From: Oxalobacter paeniformigenes
GTDB lineage: Bacteria; Pseudomonadota; Gammaproteobacteria; Burkholderiales; Burkholderiaceae_D
Length of the DNA: 64,000 nt
Reading direction: 5' to 3'
NCBI RefSeq assembly: GCF_027158465.1
Contig: NZ_JAMKYL010000004.1
Coordinates: forward strand, 1-64,000
A program made the translations under genes and the position numbers. Within the stretch, counting starts at the first letter, position 1, and each line of letters begins with the position of its first letter. The notes under the pieces are model-generated. The model saw only the letters and a program-made list of their open reading frames with translations. It was not told the origin of the DNA and made no database searches. Below are positions 26,064 through 35,474 of this stretch, piece by piece.

Positions 26064-28187
26064 ATGTTCAATAAAGTAAGCAAGACATTCCAGTACGGTC
26101 AGCATACCGTGACGCTGGAAACAGGTGAGATTGCGCGCCAGGCCAGCGGCGCTGTGATGGTATCGATGGACGATACCGTAGTGCTGGCAACCGTTGTCGC
26201 CAAGGATGATATCAAGCCGGGTCAGGATTTTTTCCCCCTGACGGTGGATTATATTGAAAAGAGCTATGCCGCCGGCCGTATTCCCGGCAGCTTTTTCAAA
26301 CGTGAAGGTCGTCCTTCCGAAAAAGAAACCCTGACCTCGCGTCTGATCGATCGTCCGATTCGTCCGCTGTTCCCGGACGGCTATTTCAATGAAGTCCAGG
26401 TCATCATCCATGTATTGTCGGTCAATCCGGAAATCGATCCCGATATTCCGTCCATGATCGGTGCATCAGCAGCCTTGTGTGTTTCCGGAATTCCTTTCAA
26501 TGGGCCGCTGGGTGCCGCTCGTGTCGGTTATATCGATGGTCAGTATGTCCTGAATCCGAATGCATCCCAGCTGCCGCTGTCGCAGCTGGATCTGGTCGTC
26601 GCCGGTACCGAACAGGCGGTTTTGATGGTCGAATCCGAAGCGAAAGAATTGCCGGAAGACGTCATGCTCGGCGCTGTCGTATATGGTCATGAACAGATGA
26701 AAGTCGTCATCCAGGCCATTGACGAACTGGTACGCGATGGAGGAAAGCCGGAAGTCGAATGGGAACCGCCGGCCAAAAACGAAGCACTGATCGCTGAAGT
26801 CACGCGGATTGCCGAAGACGAATTGCGCAAGGCATATCAGATTCGCCAGAAACAGGCACGTTCGACCGAATTGCGCCATATTTATGAAAGGGTCAACCAG
26901 ACGCTGGCCGCCGAAGCTGAAGCAAAAGGCGAAGCGGCACCGGATACTGTCGAAGTCGGCAATATCCTGTTCGAACTGGAAGCACGGATTGTCCGTTCCC
27001 AGATTCTGGACGGCGAACCCCGTATCGACGGACGTGATACCCGTACGGTACGTCCGATCACCATCCGTACCGGTGTGCTGCCGAGAACGCACGGATCTGC
27101 GCTCTTCACGCGTGGTGAAACGCAGGCATTGGTCGTCGCTACACTGGGTACTTCACGCGACAACCAGAAAATCGATGGACTGATGGGCGAATACAGCGAT
27201 GCATTCATGATGCATTACAATATGCCGCCGTTCGCAACCGGTGAAACGGGCCGTGTCGGTACCCCGAAGCGTCGTGAAATCGGTCATGGTCGTCTGGCAA
27301 AACGCGCACTGGTCGCCTGTCTGCCTTCTCAGGAAGAATTCAGCTATTCCATCCGTCTGGTATCGGAAATCATGGAATCCAACGGTTCCTCGTCGATGGC
27401 ATCCGTTTGCGGCGGTTCGCTGGCATTGATGGATGCTGGCGTTCCGGTCAAGACGCATGTCGCCGGTATCGCCATGGGGCTGATCAAGGAAGGCAACAAG
27501 TTCGCGGTTCTGACCGATATTCTGGGCGATGAAGACCACCTCGGCGATATGGACTTCAAGGTCGCCGGTACGGAAAAAGGCGTGACAGCCTTGCAGATGG
27601 ATATCAAGATCCAGGGCATTACCAAGGAAATCATGCAGGTCGCGCTGGCACAGGCACGCGAAGGCCGCATGCACATTCTGGGCAAGATGCAGGAAGCGAT
27701 GCCGCACTTCAAGACAGAATTGTCCGACTTTGCACCGCGTCTGATTACGATGCGTATCAATCCGGAAAAAATCCGTGATGTGATCGGCAAGGGCGGTGCC
27801 GTCATCCGTGCGTTGACCGAAGAAACCGGCGCGCAGATCGATATCAGCGATGATGGTGTCGTCACGATTGCATCCGTCGATGCGGCAGCCGGTCAGGAAG
27901 CCAAACGCCGTATTGAAGAACTGACGGCTTCTGTTGAAGTCGGCAAAATCTATGACGGTACTGTCTTGAAATTGCTGGATTTCGGCGCTATTGTTCAGAT
28001 ATTGCCCGGTCGTGATGGCTTGTTGCATATCAGCCAGATTGCAAACGAACGTGTCAATGCCGTATCGGATTATCTGGAGGAAGGACAGTCGGTTCGTGTC
28101 AAGGTTCTTGAAACGGATGACCGTGGCCGGATCAAATTGTCCATGAAAGCCGTCGCTGCAGAAGAAAACAACGCTTCGGCAGAATAA
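26064..28187 (+). CDS. pnp: Polynucleotide phosphorylase
   Basis: PNPase is a phosphorolytic 3'-5' exoribonuclease and degradosome component. The 707-residue protein has two RNase PH domains (about 10-230 and 310-550, with GTSRDNQKIDGLMGEYSDAFMMHYNMPPF at the trimer core), an alpha-helical linker, a KH domain (about 555-615, IRDVIGKGGAVIRALTEETG) and an S1 domain (about 620-690). It ends in a short acidic tail. It lies 186 bp after rpsO. Together with rnr at 32 kb and rho at 54.7 kb it forms the RNA-decay content of this window. Confidence 0.98.
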   Translation: MFNKVSKTFQYGQHTVTLETGEIARQASGAVMVSMDDTVVLATVVAKDDIKPGQDFFPLTVDYIEKSYAAGRIPGSFFKREGRPSEKETLTSRLIDRPIRPLFPDGYFNEVQVIIHVLSVNPEIDPDIPSMIGASAALCVSGIPFNGPLGAARVGYIDGQYVLNPNASQLPLSQLDLVVAGTEQAVLMVESEAKELPEDVMLGAVVYGHEQMKVVIQAIDELVRDGGKPEVEWEPPAKNEALIAEVTRIAEDELRKAYQIRQKQARSTELRHIYERVNQTLAAEAEAKGEAAPDTVEVGNILFELEARIVRSQILDGEPRIDGRDTRTVRPITIRTGVLPRTHGSALFTRGETQALVVATLGTSRDNQKIDGLMGEYSDAFMMHYNMPPFATGETGRVGTPKRREIGHGRLAKRALVACLPSQEEFSYSIRLVSEIMESNGSSSMASVCGGSLALMDAGVPVKTHVAGIAMGLIKEGNKFAVLTDILGDEDHLGDMDFKVAGTEKGVTALQMDIKIQGITKEIMQVALAQAREGRMHILGKMQEAMPHFKTELSDFAPRLITMRINPEKIRDVIGKGGAVIRALTEETGAQIDISDDGVVTIASVDAAAGQEAKRRIEELTASVEVGKIYDGTVLKLLDFGAIVQILPGRDGLLHISQIANERVNAVSDYLEEGQSVRVKVLETDDRGRIKLSMKAVAAEENNASAE

Positions 28188-28229
28188 GGATTGCTCCGTT
28201 TCTGGCGCATGTGCCGGACGCAGTCCTGA

Positions 28230-28263
28230 AAAATCCTCCCGGTATTCTCCGGGAGGATTTTTG
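28230..28263 (+). terminator. Terminator after pnp
   Basis: A stem AATCCTCCCGG / CCGGGAGGATT with a six-base loop is followed by T residues, 45 bp after the pnp stop. Confidence 0.88.
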
Positions 28264-28410
28264 TTTGACCGGAAACGGTTTGATGAATGAAATCGAAAGA
28301 AACACGGTAAAAGGGTATATTGCCATGGCGACGTCCTGTATCCGGAATATCATGTCGGGCGTTTGGGTATCGGGTTTCTTTCAGGATATCCCGAAAGGGG
28401 AAAAGAACAG

Positions 28411-29391
28411 ATGAAAGCGATTGAAATTATCGACCAGGGGTCGAAGGGTTATCTTCAACTGGCAGAAAGACCGGTTCCGGTAGCGGGGCCCGGTGAAGTA
28501 TTGATCCGCGTGCATGCTGCCGGCATCAACCGTCCTGATGTGTTGCAGCGTATTGGCCGTTATGTAGTACCGAAAGGCGCACCGGATATTCCGGGTCTTG
28601 AAATCGCCGGTGAAATCGTCGGCGGCGATCTGTCAGGCAGTGACTTCAAGGTCGGCGATATGGTTTGTGCGCTTGTACAGGGGGGTGGGTATGCCGAATA
28701 CTGTACAGCCTGCACCAGACTGTGTTTGCCGATTCCGAAAGGACTGACACCGATCGAGGCGGCATCGTTACCGGAAACCTATTTTACGGTCTGGAGCAAT
28801 GTCTATGATTTCGGTAGATTGAAGGAAGGTGAAAGTCTGCTGGTTCAGGCAGGCGCTTCTGGTATCGGCGTTACGGCTATCCAGATGGCGCAGGCGATGG
28901 GGCATCGCGTATTCGCCACGGCACGGACGGAAGACAAATGCCGTGCCTGTGAAAAGCTTGGTGCCGAACGGTGCGTCAACTCGACCACGGAAAATTTTGC
29001 CGAATATATCAGGCAGGCGACGAATGGCAGGGGTGTCGATGTCATTCTGGATATTATCGGCGCGGCCGTTCTCGACAAGGAAATCGACTGTCTGGCCGAT
29101 GAAGGACGTCTCGTTCTGATCGCGTATTTGGGCGGCCGTCTCGGTACTGTGGACCTGGCACAGATCGTACACCGGCAGTTGATGGTCACCGGTTCGACAC
29201 TTCGCCCGCGTTCAAATGACTTCAAAGCGGAAATCGCGGCCAATCTGAGAAAACATGTCTGGCCACTGATCGAAGCAGGGAAGATCAAACCGGTCATTTA
29301 CCGGGTATTCCCGCTGGCGGAAGCCATGCAGGCCCAGAAACTGATGCAGTCCAATACCCATTTCGGGAAAATCGTGCTGCAGGTGATCTGA
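28411..29391 (+). CDS. NAD(P)H-quinone oxidoreductase, zinc-free MDR family
   Basis: The 326-residue protein belongs to the quinone oxidoreductase (Qor/PIG3) branch of medium-chain dehydrogenases. The N-terminal GroES-like domain has GPGEVLIRVHAAGINRPDVLQR. The Rossmann fold carries QAGASGIGVTAIQMAQAMG, and the C-terminus has MQAQKLMQSNTHFGKIVL. It lacks the catalytic and structural zinc cysteines of alcohol dehydrogenases. It likely reduces quinones or enones with NADPH. The start at 28411 has AAGGGG upstream; the longer frame begins at a TTG without support. Confidence 0.9.
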   Translation: MKAIEIIDQGSKGYLQLAERPVPVAGPGEVLIRVHAAGINRPDVLQRIGRYVVPKGAPDIPGLEIAGEIVGGDLSGSDFKVGDMVCALVQGGGYAEYCTACTRLCLPIPKGLTPIEAASLPETYFTVWSNVYDFGRLKEGESLLVQAGASGIGVTAIQMAQAMGHRVFATARTEDKCRACEKLGAERCVNSTTENFAEYIRQATNGRGVDVILDIIGAAVLDKEIDCLADEGRLVLIAYLGGRLGTVDLAQIVHRQLMVTGSTLRPRSNDFKAEIAANLRKHVWPLIEAGKIKPVIYRVFPLAEAMQAQKLMQSNTHFGKIVLQVI

Positions 29392-29406
29392 AACTGCTGA
29401 TTTGTT

Positions 29407-30150
29407 TCAGGCAGGATGGCGTTTGCGGAAAACCAGATCCCAGACGCCATGTCCGAGCCTTAAGCCGCGTTTTTCAAATTTGGTCACCGGCCGGTAATCG
29501 GGACGCTGTGCGTATCCGGATGCCGTATTTTGCAGGCCGCGTTCTCCACCCAGTACTTCCAGCATTTGTTCCGCGTAATTCTGCCAGTCTGTCGCACAAT
29601 GCAGGTAGCCGTTGTCTGCAAGACGGCTGACGAGCAGGCGGACGAAATCCGGCTGTATCAGACGTCGTTTGTGATGGCGAGCCTTGTGCCATGGATCCGG
29701 GAAGAAAATATGTACGCCATTGAGTGAATTTTCGGCAATCATGTTTTCCAGTACTTCGACGGCATCATGCTGGATGATCCGTATGTTGGACAATCGTTTT
29801 TCCCCGATCTGTTTGAGCAGGCTACCGACACCGGGTGTATGGACTTCCACGCCGATAAAATCCAGCTCCGGCAGGCTTTCGGCGATTGTCGCGGTGGTCT
29901 CGCCCATCCCGAAACCGATTTCCAGAATGACCGGCGCCGTTCTTCCGAATGTTTTTGCGTAATCGAGCGTTTCCCTGGCAAATGGCAGACAATATGCAGG
30001 TCCAAGTTCACGAATGGCGCGTTCCTGTCCTGTGGAAAGGCGTCCGGCACGCGTGACGAAACTTCGGATGCGACGTGTTTCCGGATCGAAAAACATGGGT
30101 TTCCCGGAAGAATGCATAACAGGCTGGTCTGGCATAATCGGCTGTGTCAT
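29407..30150 (-). CDS. trmB: tRNA (guanine-N7-)-methyltransferase
   Basis: TrmB places m7G at position 46 of tRNA, using S-adenosylmethionine. The 247-residue protein has the SAM motif LEIGFGMGETT (about 76-86), the acidic IGVEVHTPG, and the family signature FFPDPWHKARHHKRRL followed by ATDWQNYAEQM. It is convergent with the oxidoreductase gene, 15 bp apart. The start at 30150 lacks a strong ribosome site; ATGs at codons 6 and 12 are alternatives. Confidence 0.95.
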   Translation of the reverse strand: MTQPIMPDQPVMHSSGKPMFFDPETRRIRSFVTRAGRLSTGQERAIRELGPAYCLPFARETLDYAKTFGRTAPVILEIGFGMGETTATIAESLPELDFIGVEVHTPGVGSLLKQIGEKRLSNIRIIQHDAVEVLENMIAENSLNGVHIFFPDPWHKARHHKRRLIQPDFVRLLVSRLADNGYLHCATDWQNYAEQMLEVLGGERGLQNTASGYAQRPDYRPVTKFEKRGLRLGHGVWDLVFRKRHPA

Positions 30151-30268
30151 CAGGTAAAACGGAATGAGAGCGTCATTTTACGCAGGTTTGAAAAGCTTGG
30201 GAACCGACATTTCAGGCTGTCTGGCGTTTGGCAGACGCATCGGAAACATGTCGCTACTTCCGGAATGC

Positions 30269-30318
30269 CATATATGGATCGGAAACCGTGCGGGATACTG
30301 CACGGTACATATATGGAT
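30269..30318. repeat. Hairpin framed by an 11-bp direct repeat
   Basis: CATATATGGAT occurs at 30269-30279 and again at 30308-30318. Between the copies lies a 7-bp stem ACCGTGC / GCACGGT with an eight-base loop. It is intergenic, between the transporter gene and trmB, and its role is unknown. Confidence 0.5.
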
Positions 30319-30326
30319 TGGCGGAA

Positions 30327-31685
30327 TCAGCGTTTTTTCGTATAAAAAAACAACAGCCAGCATGCCAGAAAGAACAGCAACAGTACGATGGAGAGACACC
30401 ATACCACCATGCCTTGCCCCAGCATGACCAGCGGAACGGCAAGTGATGTCCAGAAACCACCGCCCATGATCGGTTCATGAAGCAGTTGTTTATAACCGAA
30501 AGCTTCCGCAGCGACGGTTTTGTTGTCGGGATCGACTGTACGTAACAACATCAGCCCGGTGGCGGTTACACCGGTTGCCTGTCCCAGTTCGGCGATCGAA
30601 CGCTCGAACCATGCCTGATCGAAAATGCGTGGACCGATGATCAGGACAGCGCAAATATTCCAGAGCATGCCAAAAGCGATCAGAATACACAATGGAGCCC
30701 AATAGGAAAGGACGAATTCCACACGGATGGATGCGATGGCGGCGACGACCAGAAAATCCAGCGCGGCACCAGTGACACGTTGCATCTGGCCATGATCGGC
30801 CAGTTTGTCCAGTCCTGTTTTTCTCAATGCGATCTGGAGCAAAACGCCGCCGATCATGCATAATGGGAACAGCGGCAGACTTTGCATGATTTTCATCTCA
30901 TGAAACGATGCCGGCGTGATATGTTCGGTCAGGATCAGCGCTTCCTTGATGCCGTATCCGATCAGTATGGCGATACCGACGAGCGCGATATGCAGTGCCA
31001 GAGAATCGACAGAAGCGGAATAGACGGTCTGCCATCCGGCCGGCGGACGTTTGTCGCAGGGATAGATGCCGATACGTTCCATCCGTGTTTTGTCGGCGAA
31101 TGTCCGGATATCGCTGATGTCACCGCGTCGTACGGCAATATTGATGAGAATCATGCCGGTGACAATGCCCAGTACCAGACCGCAAGTCGCCACCGTGTAA
31201 CCCAGGTCGGCGCCTGCAGGCCAGCCAAGTTCTGCGAAAGTTTCCGACAGGCCGCCGACTGTTCCATGACCGCCTTCAAAGCCGATTTCCAGCAGATTGC
31301 CGAAAACATCCGGTACGTTGAAAAACGGTGCCAGCAGAAAAAAGACCAGTCCCAGGCCGACGACATATTGCCCCCAGGCAATGATTTGTCCGAAACAGAA
31401 CTGGGGTGCGGTCAGATGCCATATTTTTTTCAGGGATGTCGGAGATATACCGAGAAACAGGCCGGCAAAAACGATGTTTATCAGAAATCCCGGCAGCTTG
31501 CCGAAAGCGATGAACCAGTCAGGTGAAATGACGTGTCCCAGCGTATTGATCGCTGCCAGTCCGATGAAACCGCCGATGACGGAAGACGGGATGAAAAGGC
31601 GCTGGAAGATCGGAAAAAAGGACCGGATGGCCATTCCCGCTGCCAGAAGAACGCAGATGGCGCAAAAAGACATGATGGCTGTCAT
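30327..31685 (-). CDS. Sodium/glutamate symporter (GltS) family transporter
   Basis: The 452-residue membrane protein has about twelve hydrophobic helices, and the GltS hallmark GFEGGHGTVGGLSETF is followed by VATCGLVLGIVTGM (about 135-190). A second half repeat lies near 360-400 (SIAELGQATGVTATGLMLLR). GltS carriers import glutamate with Na+. This protein is about 50 residues longer than E. coli GltS, with an extra central loop (about 190-225) and a C-terminal pair of helices, so its substrate could differ, for example another dicarboxylate. The start at 31685 (MTAIMSF) avoids a charged, Arg-rich extension. Confidence 0.85.
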   Translation of the reverse strand: MTAIMSFCAICVLLAAGMAIRSFFPIFQRLFIPSSVIGGFIGLAAINTLGHVISPDWFIAFGKLPGFLINIVFAGLFLGISPTSLKKIWHLTAPQFCFGQIIAWGQYVVGLGLVFFLLAPFFNVPDVFGNLLEIGFEGGHGTVGGLSETFAELGWPAGADLGYTVATCGLVLGIVTGMILINIAVRRGDISDIRTFADKTRMERIGIYPCDKRPPAGWQTVYSASVDSLALHIALVGIAILIGYGIKEALILTEHITPASFHEMKIMQSLPLFPLCMIGGVLLQIALRKTGLDKLADHGQMQRVTGAALDFLVVAAIASIRVEFVLSYWAPLCILIAFGMLWNICAVLIIGPRIFDQAWFERSIAELGQATGVTATGLMLLRTVDPDNKTVAAEAFGYKQLLHEPIMGGGFWTSLAVPLVMLGQGMVVWCLSIVLLLFFLACWLLFFYTKKR

Positions 31686-31922
31686 GAGAGGCTTTCGTAT
31701 CGGATTCGTCCGGAAACAGGGTCGCCGGCGGAAAAACACGGTGACAGGTGATGCCGGCCTGGATAATACAACAGCGGCAGTCAGACGAGACCGTAAGGAA
31801 ATAATGCATCATCGGAATCATTTTCTCATGATACGGATCAGTTATCATGCGATTTTCGGTATATGAGGGCATGCGCTGTCGCGTACAGGAGACGTGCTCG
31901 TATTGCCTGTATGAGACAGGCA

Positions 31923-31948
31923 ACAAAAAACCCGCCTTGCGCGGGTTT
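31923..31948 (-). terminator. Terminator of tRNA-Leu
   Basis: A stem AAACCCGC / GCGGGTTT with a five-base loop has, reading the minus strand, a T-run after it, 15 bp past the tRNA CCA end. Confidence 0.88.
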
Positions 31949-31962
31949 CGTTTTTGCGGATC

Positions 31963-32047
31963 TGGTGCCCACGGAGGGATTTGAACCCCCACACCTCGCG
32001 GCACATGGACCTGAACCATGCGCGTCTACCAATTCCGCCACGTGGGC
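31963..32047 (-). tRNA. tRNA-Leu (anticodon CAG)
   Basis: An 85-nt class II tRNA on the minus strand. The acceptor stem GCCCACG pairs with CGTGGGC, the D-arm has GGCGGAATTGGTAGACGC, the anticodon loop is TTCAGGT (CAG), a long variable arm and T-loop GGTTCAAATCC follow, discriminator A, and the 3' CCA is encoded at 31963-31965. It reads CUG, a major leucine codon. Confidence 0.97.
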
Positions 32048-32063
32048 ATTTGCTGTATCTGCT

Positions 32064-32092
32064 ATTATACAAGTTTTCGACCGTTTTGACCA
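32064..32092 (-). promoter_or_regulatory. tRNA-Leu promoter
   Basis: On the minus strand TGGTCA, 17 bp, TATAAT, with the -10 ending 16 bp before the tRNA 5' end. Confidence 0.65.
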
Positions 32093-32241
32093 GTCATTCC
32101 GACTGTGAACTCAACTGCCGAAACAGGTTTGCTATTATAACGTGATACAAAGATATGTCAACAGTCTTGCGTAATCCGGCAAAAGAAAGGATGATGAGAT
32201 TGTTGTATTGCCGCGATGAACCCTTTTGATCAAGAAAACTT

Positions 32242-34626
32242 TTGAAAAAATATCCTTACCCCATTCCCAGTCGGGAAGAAATTATCGAATCCCTGCGTCA
32301 GACAAGCAGGGGACGGAGTGCCAAAACCATTGCACGGGAACTTCATGTCAAAAAAGCAGGCATGGAAGGCCTGTTGAAACGTCTGGAAGCCATGGAACGT
32401 GATGGCCAGCTGATGTGCGATGCCAAGGGCAATTACAAGATCAATACCGCAACCCATTTCATCACCGGTTATGTCCATTCGCATCCGGATGGATACGGTT
32501 TTGTGATCCGAGATGACGGCGGGGAAGATATTTTCCTGTCCGAGAATGAGATGCAGAAGGTCATGCACAATGACAGGGTGCAGGTTCGTGTCGTGAATAC
32601 GGATCGCAAGGGACGTCAGGAAGGCGTCATTGTTTCTGTGACGAATCGTGCACATACCCATATTGTCGGGCGGTTGGTCAATGAAAACGGTGTCTGGCTG
32701 ATCGTTCCGGAAGACCGTCGCATCGTTCATGACATTCTGGTGGATGGTTCTCCCGGCAAGGCCAAAGCCGGCCAGATCGTCAACGCGCAGCTGGTTTCGC
32801 AACCGTCACGCTATACCCAGCCGGTGGCGCGGATTGTCGAAGTCCTTGGTGATATCGATGATCCGGGAGTGGAAATCGAAATCGCCGTGCGCAAGTTCGG
32901 CCTGCCGCACATATTTTCCCATGAAGCCTTGTCGGAAGCGGAACGTCTGCCGGATCAGGTATTGCCGGAAGACTTCGAGGGACGTGTCGATTTGCGGGAT
33001 ATTCCACTGGTGACGATTGACGGAGAGGATGCGCGCGATTTCGATGATGCGGTGTATTGCGAGCCTGTGAAACTGGCGGGTGCTGATGCCTACCGGCTGA
33101 TCGTCGCGATTGCTGATGTCAGTCATTATGTGAAACCGAATGCTCCGCTGGACAAGGATGCGCTTTTGCGTGCGACGTCGGTGTATTTCCCGCGCCGTGT
33201 CATTCCGATGTTGCCGGAGAAATTGTCCAATGGCTTATGTTCGCTCAATCCGGATGTGGATCGGCTTGTTCTGGTTTGTGATGCACTGGTCTCATCCGAA
33301 GGGGAAGTGAGCGCTTACCAGTTTTATCCGGCGGTGATGCATTCGGCTGCACGCATGACCTATACGGAAGTCGCTGCGATTCTTGCCAACCAGAGAGGAC
33401 CTGAAGCCGCGATTTATGCCGGTCTGGTGCCGCATCTGATGGATCTTTACGGATTGTACAAAGTACTGGCGGCTGCACGCGAAAAACGGGGGGCGATCGA
33501 TTTCGAGACGGTCGAAACCTATATCGTCAGCAATGAAGCCGGAAAAATCGAGAAGATTTTGCCGCGTGTGCGTAACGATGCGCACAAGCTGATCGAAGAG
33601 TGCATGCTGGCGGCCAATGTCTGTGCGGCCGATTTCATGAAACGTTCCCATCATCCTGGGACTTATCGTGTACATGCACAGCCCAATGAACAGAAACTCG
33701 AACAGGTCAGAACGTTTCTTGCGCAGATCGGGTTGTCGCTGGGAGGCGGCGATTCACCGGCTCCGTCCGATTATGCAGCACTGATCAAACAGATCGAGTC
33801 GAGGCCCGATGCACCGTTGTTGCAGACCATGTTGTTGCGTTCGATGCAACAGGCCATGTACAGCCCGGACAATATCGGCCATTTCGGTCTGGCATATGAA
33901 GCATATACGCATTTCACGAGCCCGATCAGACGGTATCCTGATTTGCTGACGCATCGTGTCATCAAGGCAGTTCTGGCAGGAAAACGTTATGTCCCGCAGG
34001 GTATCGACCGACGCATGCTCAATACCCAGGTTCCGGGTTCGATACGCAAGCAGATGTTGCAGGAAAAGACAGGCAAGGCAAAAAAAGCCAGTGCGGAGGA
34101 AGCCATCTGGGAGGCGCTGGGTTTGCATTGTTCAGCCAATGAACGACGTGCCGATGATGCCTCTCGGGATGTCGAGGCATGGCTCAAATGTTATTTCATC
34201 CGGGACAAACTGGGTGAACATTTTACCGGCACGATTTCCGGTGTGGCCGGTTTCGGTATTTTTGTCCAGCTTGATGATTTGTTTATTGAAGGGATGGTAC
34301 ATGTTGCTGATCTGGGAAGCGACTATTACCATTTCGATGAAATACGTCATGAATTGCGTGGCGAACGTACCGGTGTCCGTTATCAGCTGACGGATCGTGT
34401 GATCGTACAAGTCAGCCGTGTCGACATGGATGCACGCCAGATCGATTTGCTGATCGTCGATGGACCGTTCAGGGCTACGGATGCTGCCGGCGAAAAAGGA
34501 CCGGCCAGCCAGCCCGGACAGCATGTCATATTCGACAGGTACAAAAAACGGAATATCGCTGCGTTGACCGACAAGGATGCCAGAATAGAGCCTGTGCATG
34601 CGGGACGACGCCAGCGGTCGCGGTGA
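32242..34626 (+). CDS. rnr: Ribonuclease R
   Basis: RNase R is a hydrolytic 3'-5' exonuclease that degrades structured RNA and acts in rRNA and tmRNA quality control. The 794-residue protein has a helix-turn-helix N-terminus (about 1-65), cold-shock domains (about 70-220), the RNB catalytic domain with DGEDARDFDDAVY (about 260-272), an S1 domain (about 650-735) and a basic tail. The start is a TTG at 32242, because MKKYPYPIPSREEI matches the family and an in-frame stop lies five codons before it. rlmB follows by 27 bp, as in enterobacteria. Confidence 0.95.
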   Translation: MKKYPYPIPSREEIIESLRQTSRGRSAKTIARELHVKKAGMEGLLKRLEAMERDGQLMCDAKGNYKINTATHFITGYVHSHPDGYGFVIRDDGGEDIFLSENEMQKVMHNDRVQVRVVNTDRKGRQEGVIVSVTNRAHTHIVGRLVNENGVWLIVPEDRRIVHDILVDGSPGKAKAGQIVNAQLVSQPSRYTQPVARIVEVLGDIDDPGVEIEIAVRKFGLPHIFSHEALSEAERLPDQVLPEDFEGRVDLRDIPLVTIDGEDARDFDDAVYCEPVKLAGADAYRLIVAIADVSHYVKPNAPLDKDALLRATSVYFPRRVIPMLPEKLSNGLCSLNPDVDRLVLVCDALVSSEGEVSAYQFYPAVMHSAARMTYTEVAAILANQRGPEAAIYAGLVPHLMDLYGLYKVLAAAREKRGAIDFETVETYIVSNEAGKIEKILPRVRNDAHKLIEECMLAANVCAADFMKRSHHPGTYRVHAQPNEQKLEQVRTFLAQIGLSLGGGDSPAPSDYAALIKQIESRPDAPLLQTMLLRSMQQAMYSPDNIGHFGLAYEAYTHFTSPIRRYPDLLTHRVIKAVLAGKRYVPQGIDRRMLNTQVPGSIRKQMLQEKTGKAKKASAEEAIWEALGLHCSANERRADDASRDVEAWLKCYFIRDKLGEHFTGTISGVAGFGIFVQLDDLFIEGMVHVADLGSDYYHFDEIRHELRGERTGVRYQLTDRVIVQVSRVDMDARQIDLLIVDGPFRATDAAGEKGPASQPGQHVIFDRYKKRNIAALTDKDARIEPVHAGRRQRSR

Positions 34627-34653
34627 ACGGAATTTTGCAATATCGGAAACAAA

Positions 34654-35400
34654 ATGAAAAACAAGGTTATATTCGGTTTTCATGCCGTGACATCACGTTT
34701 GCGTCATGAAGCGGCATCGGTGGAAGAATTGCTGGTCGATTCGGAACGCAATGACCGACGCATGCAGGATTTGCAAAAGATGGCGAAAGAAGCCGGTATC
34801 CGTATCATTGCAGCGGACAGTGCAAGGCTGGACAAAATGGTGGGGACGCGGCGTCATCAGGGAGTGGTTGCGATCGCCTCGCCGTTGTCGCTGGCGAAAA
34901 ATCTCGATGAATTGCTGGATGCGATCGAGGGGCCGCCACTGCTGCTGGTACTGGATGGTATTACCGATCCGCATAATCTTGGCGCCTGCCTGCGGGTGGC
35001 AGACAGTGTAGGTGCGCATGCAGTCATTGCGCCGAAAGACCGTTCGGTCGGGATCAACGCCACAGTGGAAAAAGTGGCAAGCGGTGCTGCGCAGACTGTG
35101 CCCTATATTACCGTTACCAATCTGGCACGGACGCTTCGCCAACTCAGGGAACGGGATATCTGGGTCGTCGGAACTTCCGACGATGCAGGGAAAAGCCTTT
35201 ATGAGGTGGATTATGCAGCCGGAACCGCTTTCGTGATGGGATCGGAGGGGGAAGGCATGCGGCGTCTGACCCGGGAAACCTGTGATGAGCTGGTCGCGAT
35301 TCCGATGTTCGGTTCCGTCGAGAGCCTGAATATTTCCGTAGCGTCCGGTATCTGTCTGTATGAAGCACGCCGTCAGCGGCTCCTGAAAACACCATCATAA
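34654..35400 (+). CDS. rlmB: 23S rRNA (guanosine-2'-O-)-methyltransferase RlmB
   Basis: RlmB methylates the ribose of G2251 in the 23S rRNA P-loop. The 248-residue protein has an L30e-like N-terminal RNA-binding domain (about 1-75) and the SPOUT knot: LLVLDGITDPHNLGACLRVAD, then FVMGSEGEGMRRLTRETCDELVAIPM and SLNISVASGICLYEARRQR. It is in an operon with rnr, a conserved pairing. Confidence 0.96.
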   Translation: MKNKVIFGFHAVTSRLRHEAASVEELLVDSERNDRRMQDLQKMAKEAGIRIIAADSARLDKMVGTRRHQGVVAIASPLSLAKNLDELLDAIEGPPLLLVLDGITDPHNLGACLRVADSVGAHAVIAPKDRSVGINATVEKVASGAAQTVPYITVTNLARTLRQLRERDIWVVGTSDDAGKSLYEVDYAAGTAFVMGSEGEGMRRLTRETCDELVAIPMFGSVESLNISVASGICLYEARRQRLLKTPS

Positions 35401-35474
35401 AGCCGGCAGGCTGTGTACATTTTTCCGGAAACGGTTATCATCTTGTTCCCGGATTGTTAATTATTGTCTTGAAC

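Noticed and set aside
30164..30427. Small frames between trmB and the GltS-type gene
   Set aside because: They overlap the end of the transporter gene or the structured repeat and look random.
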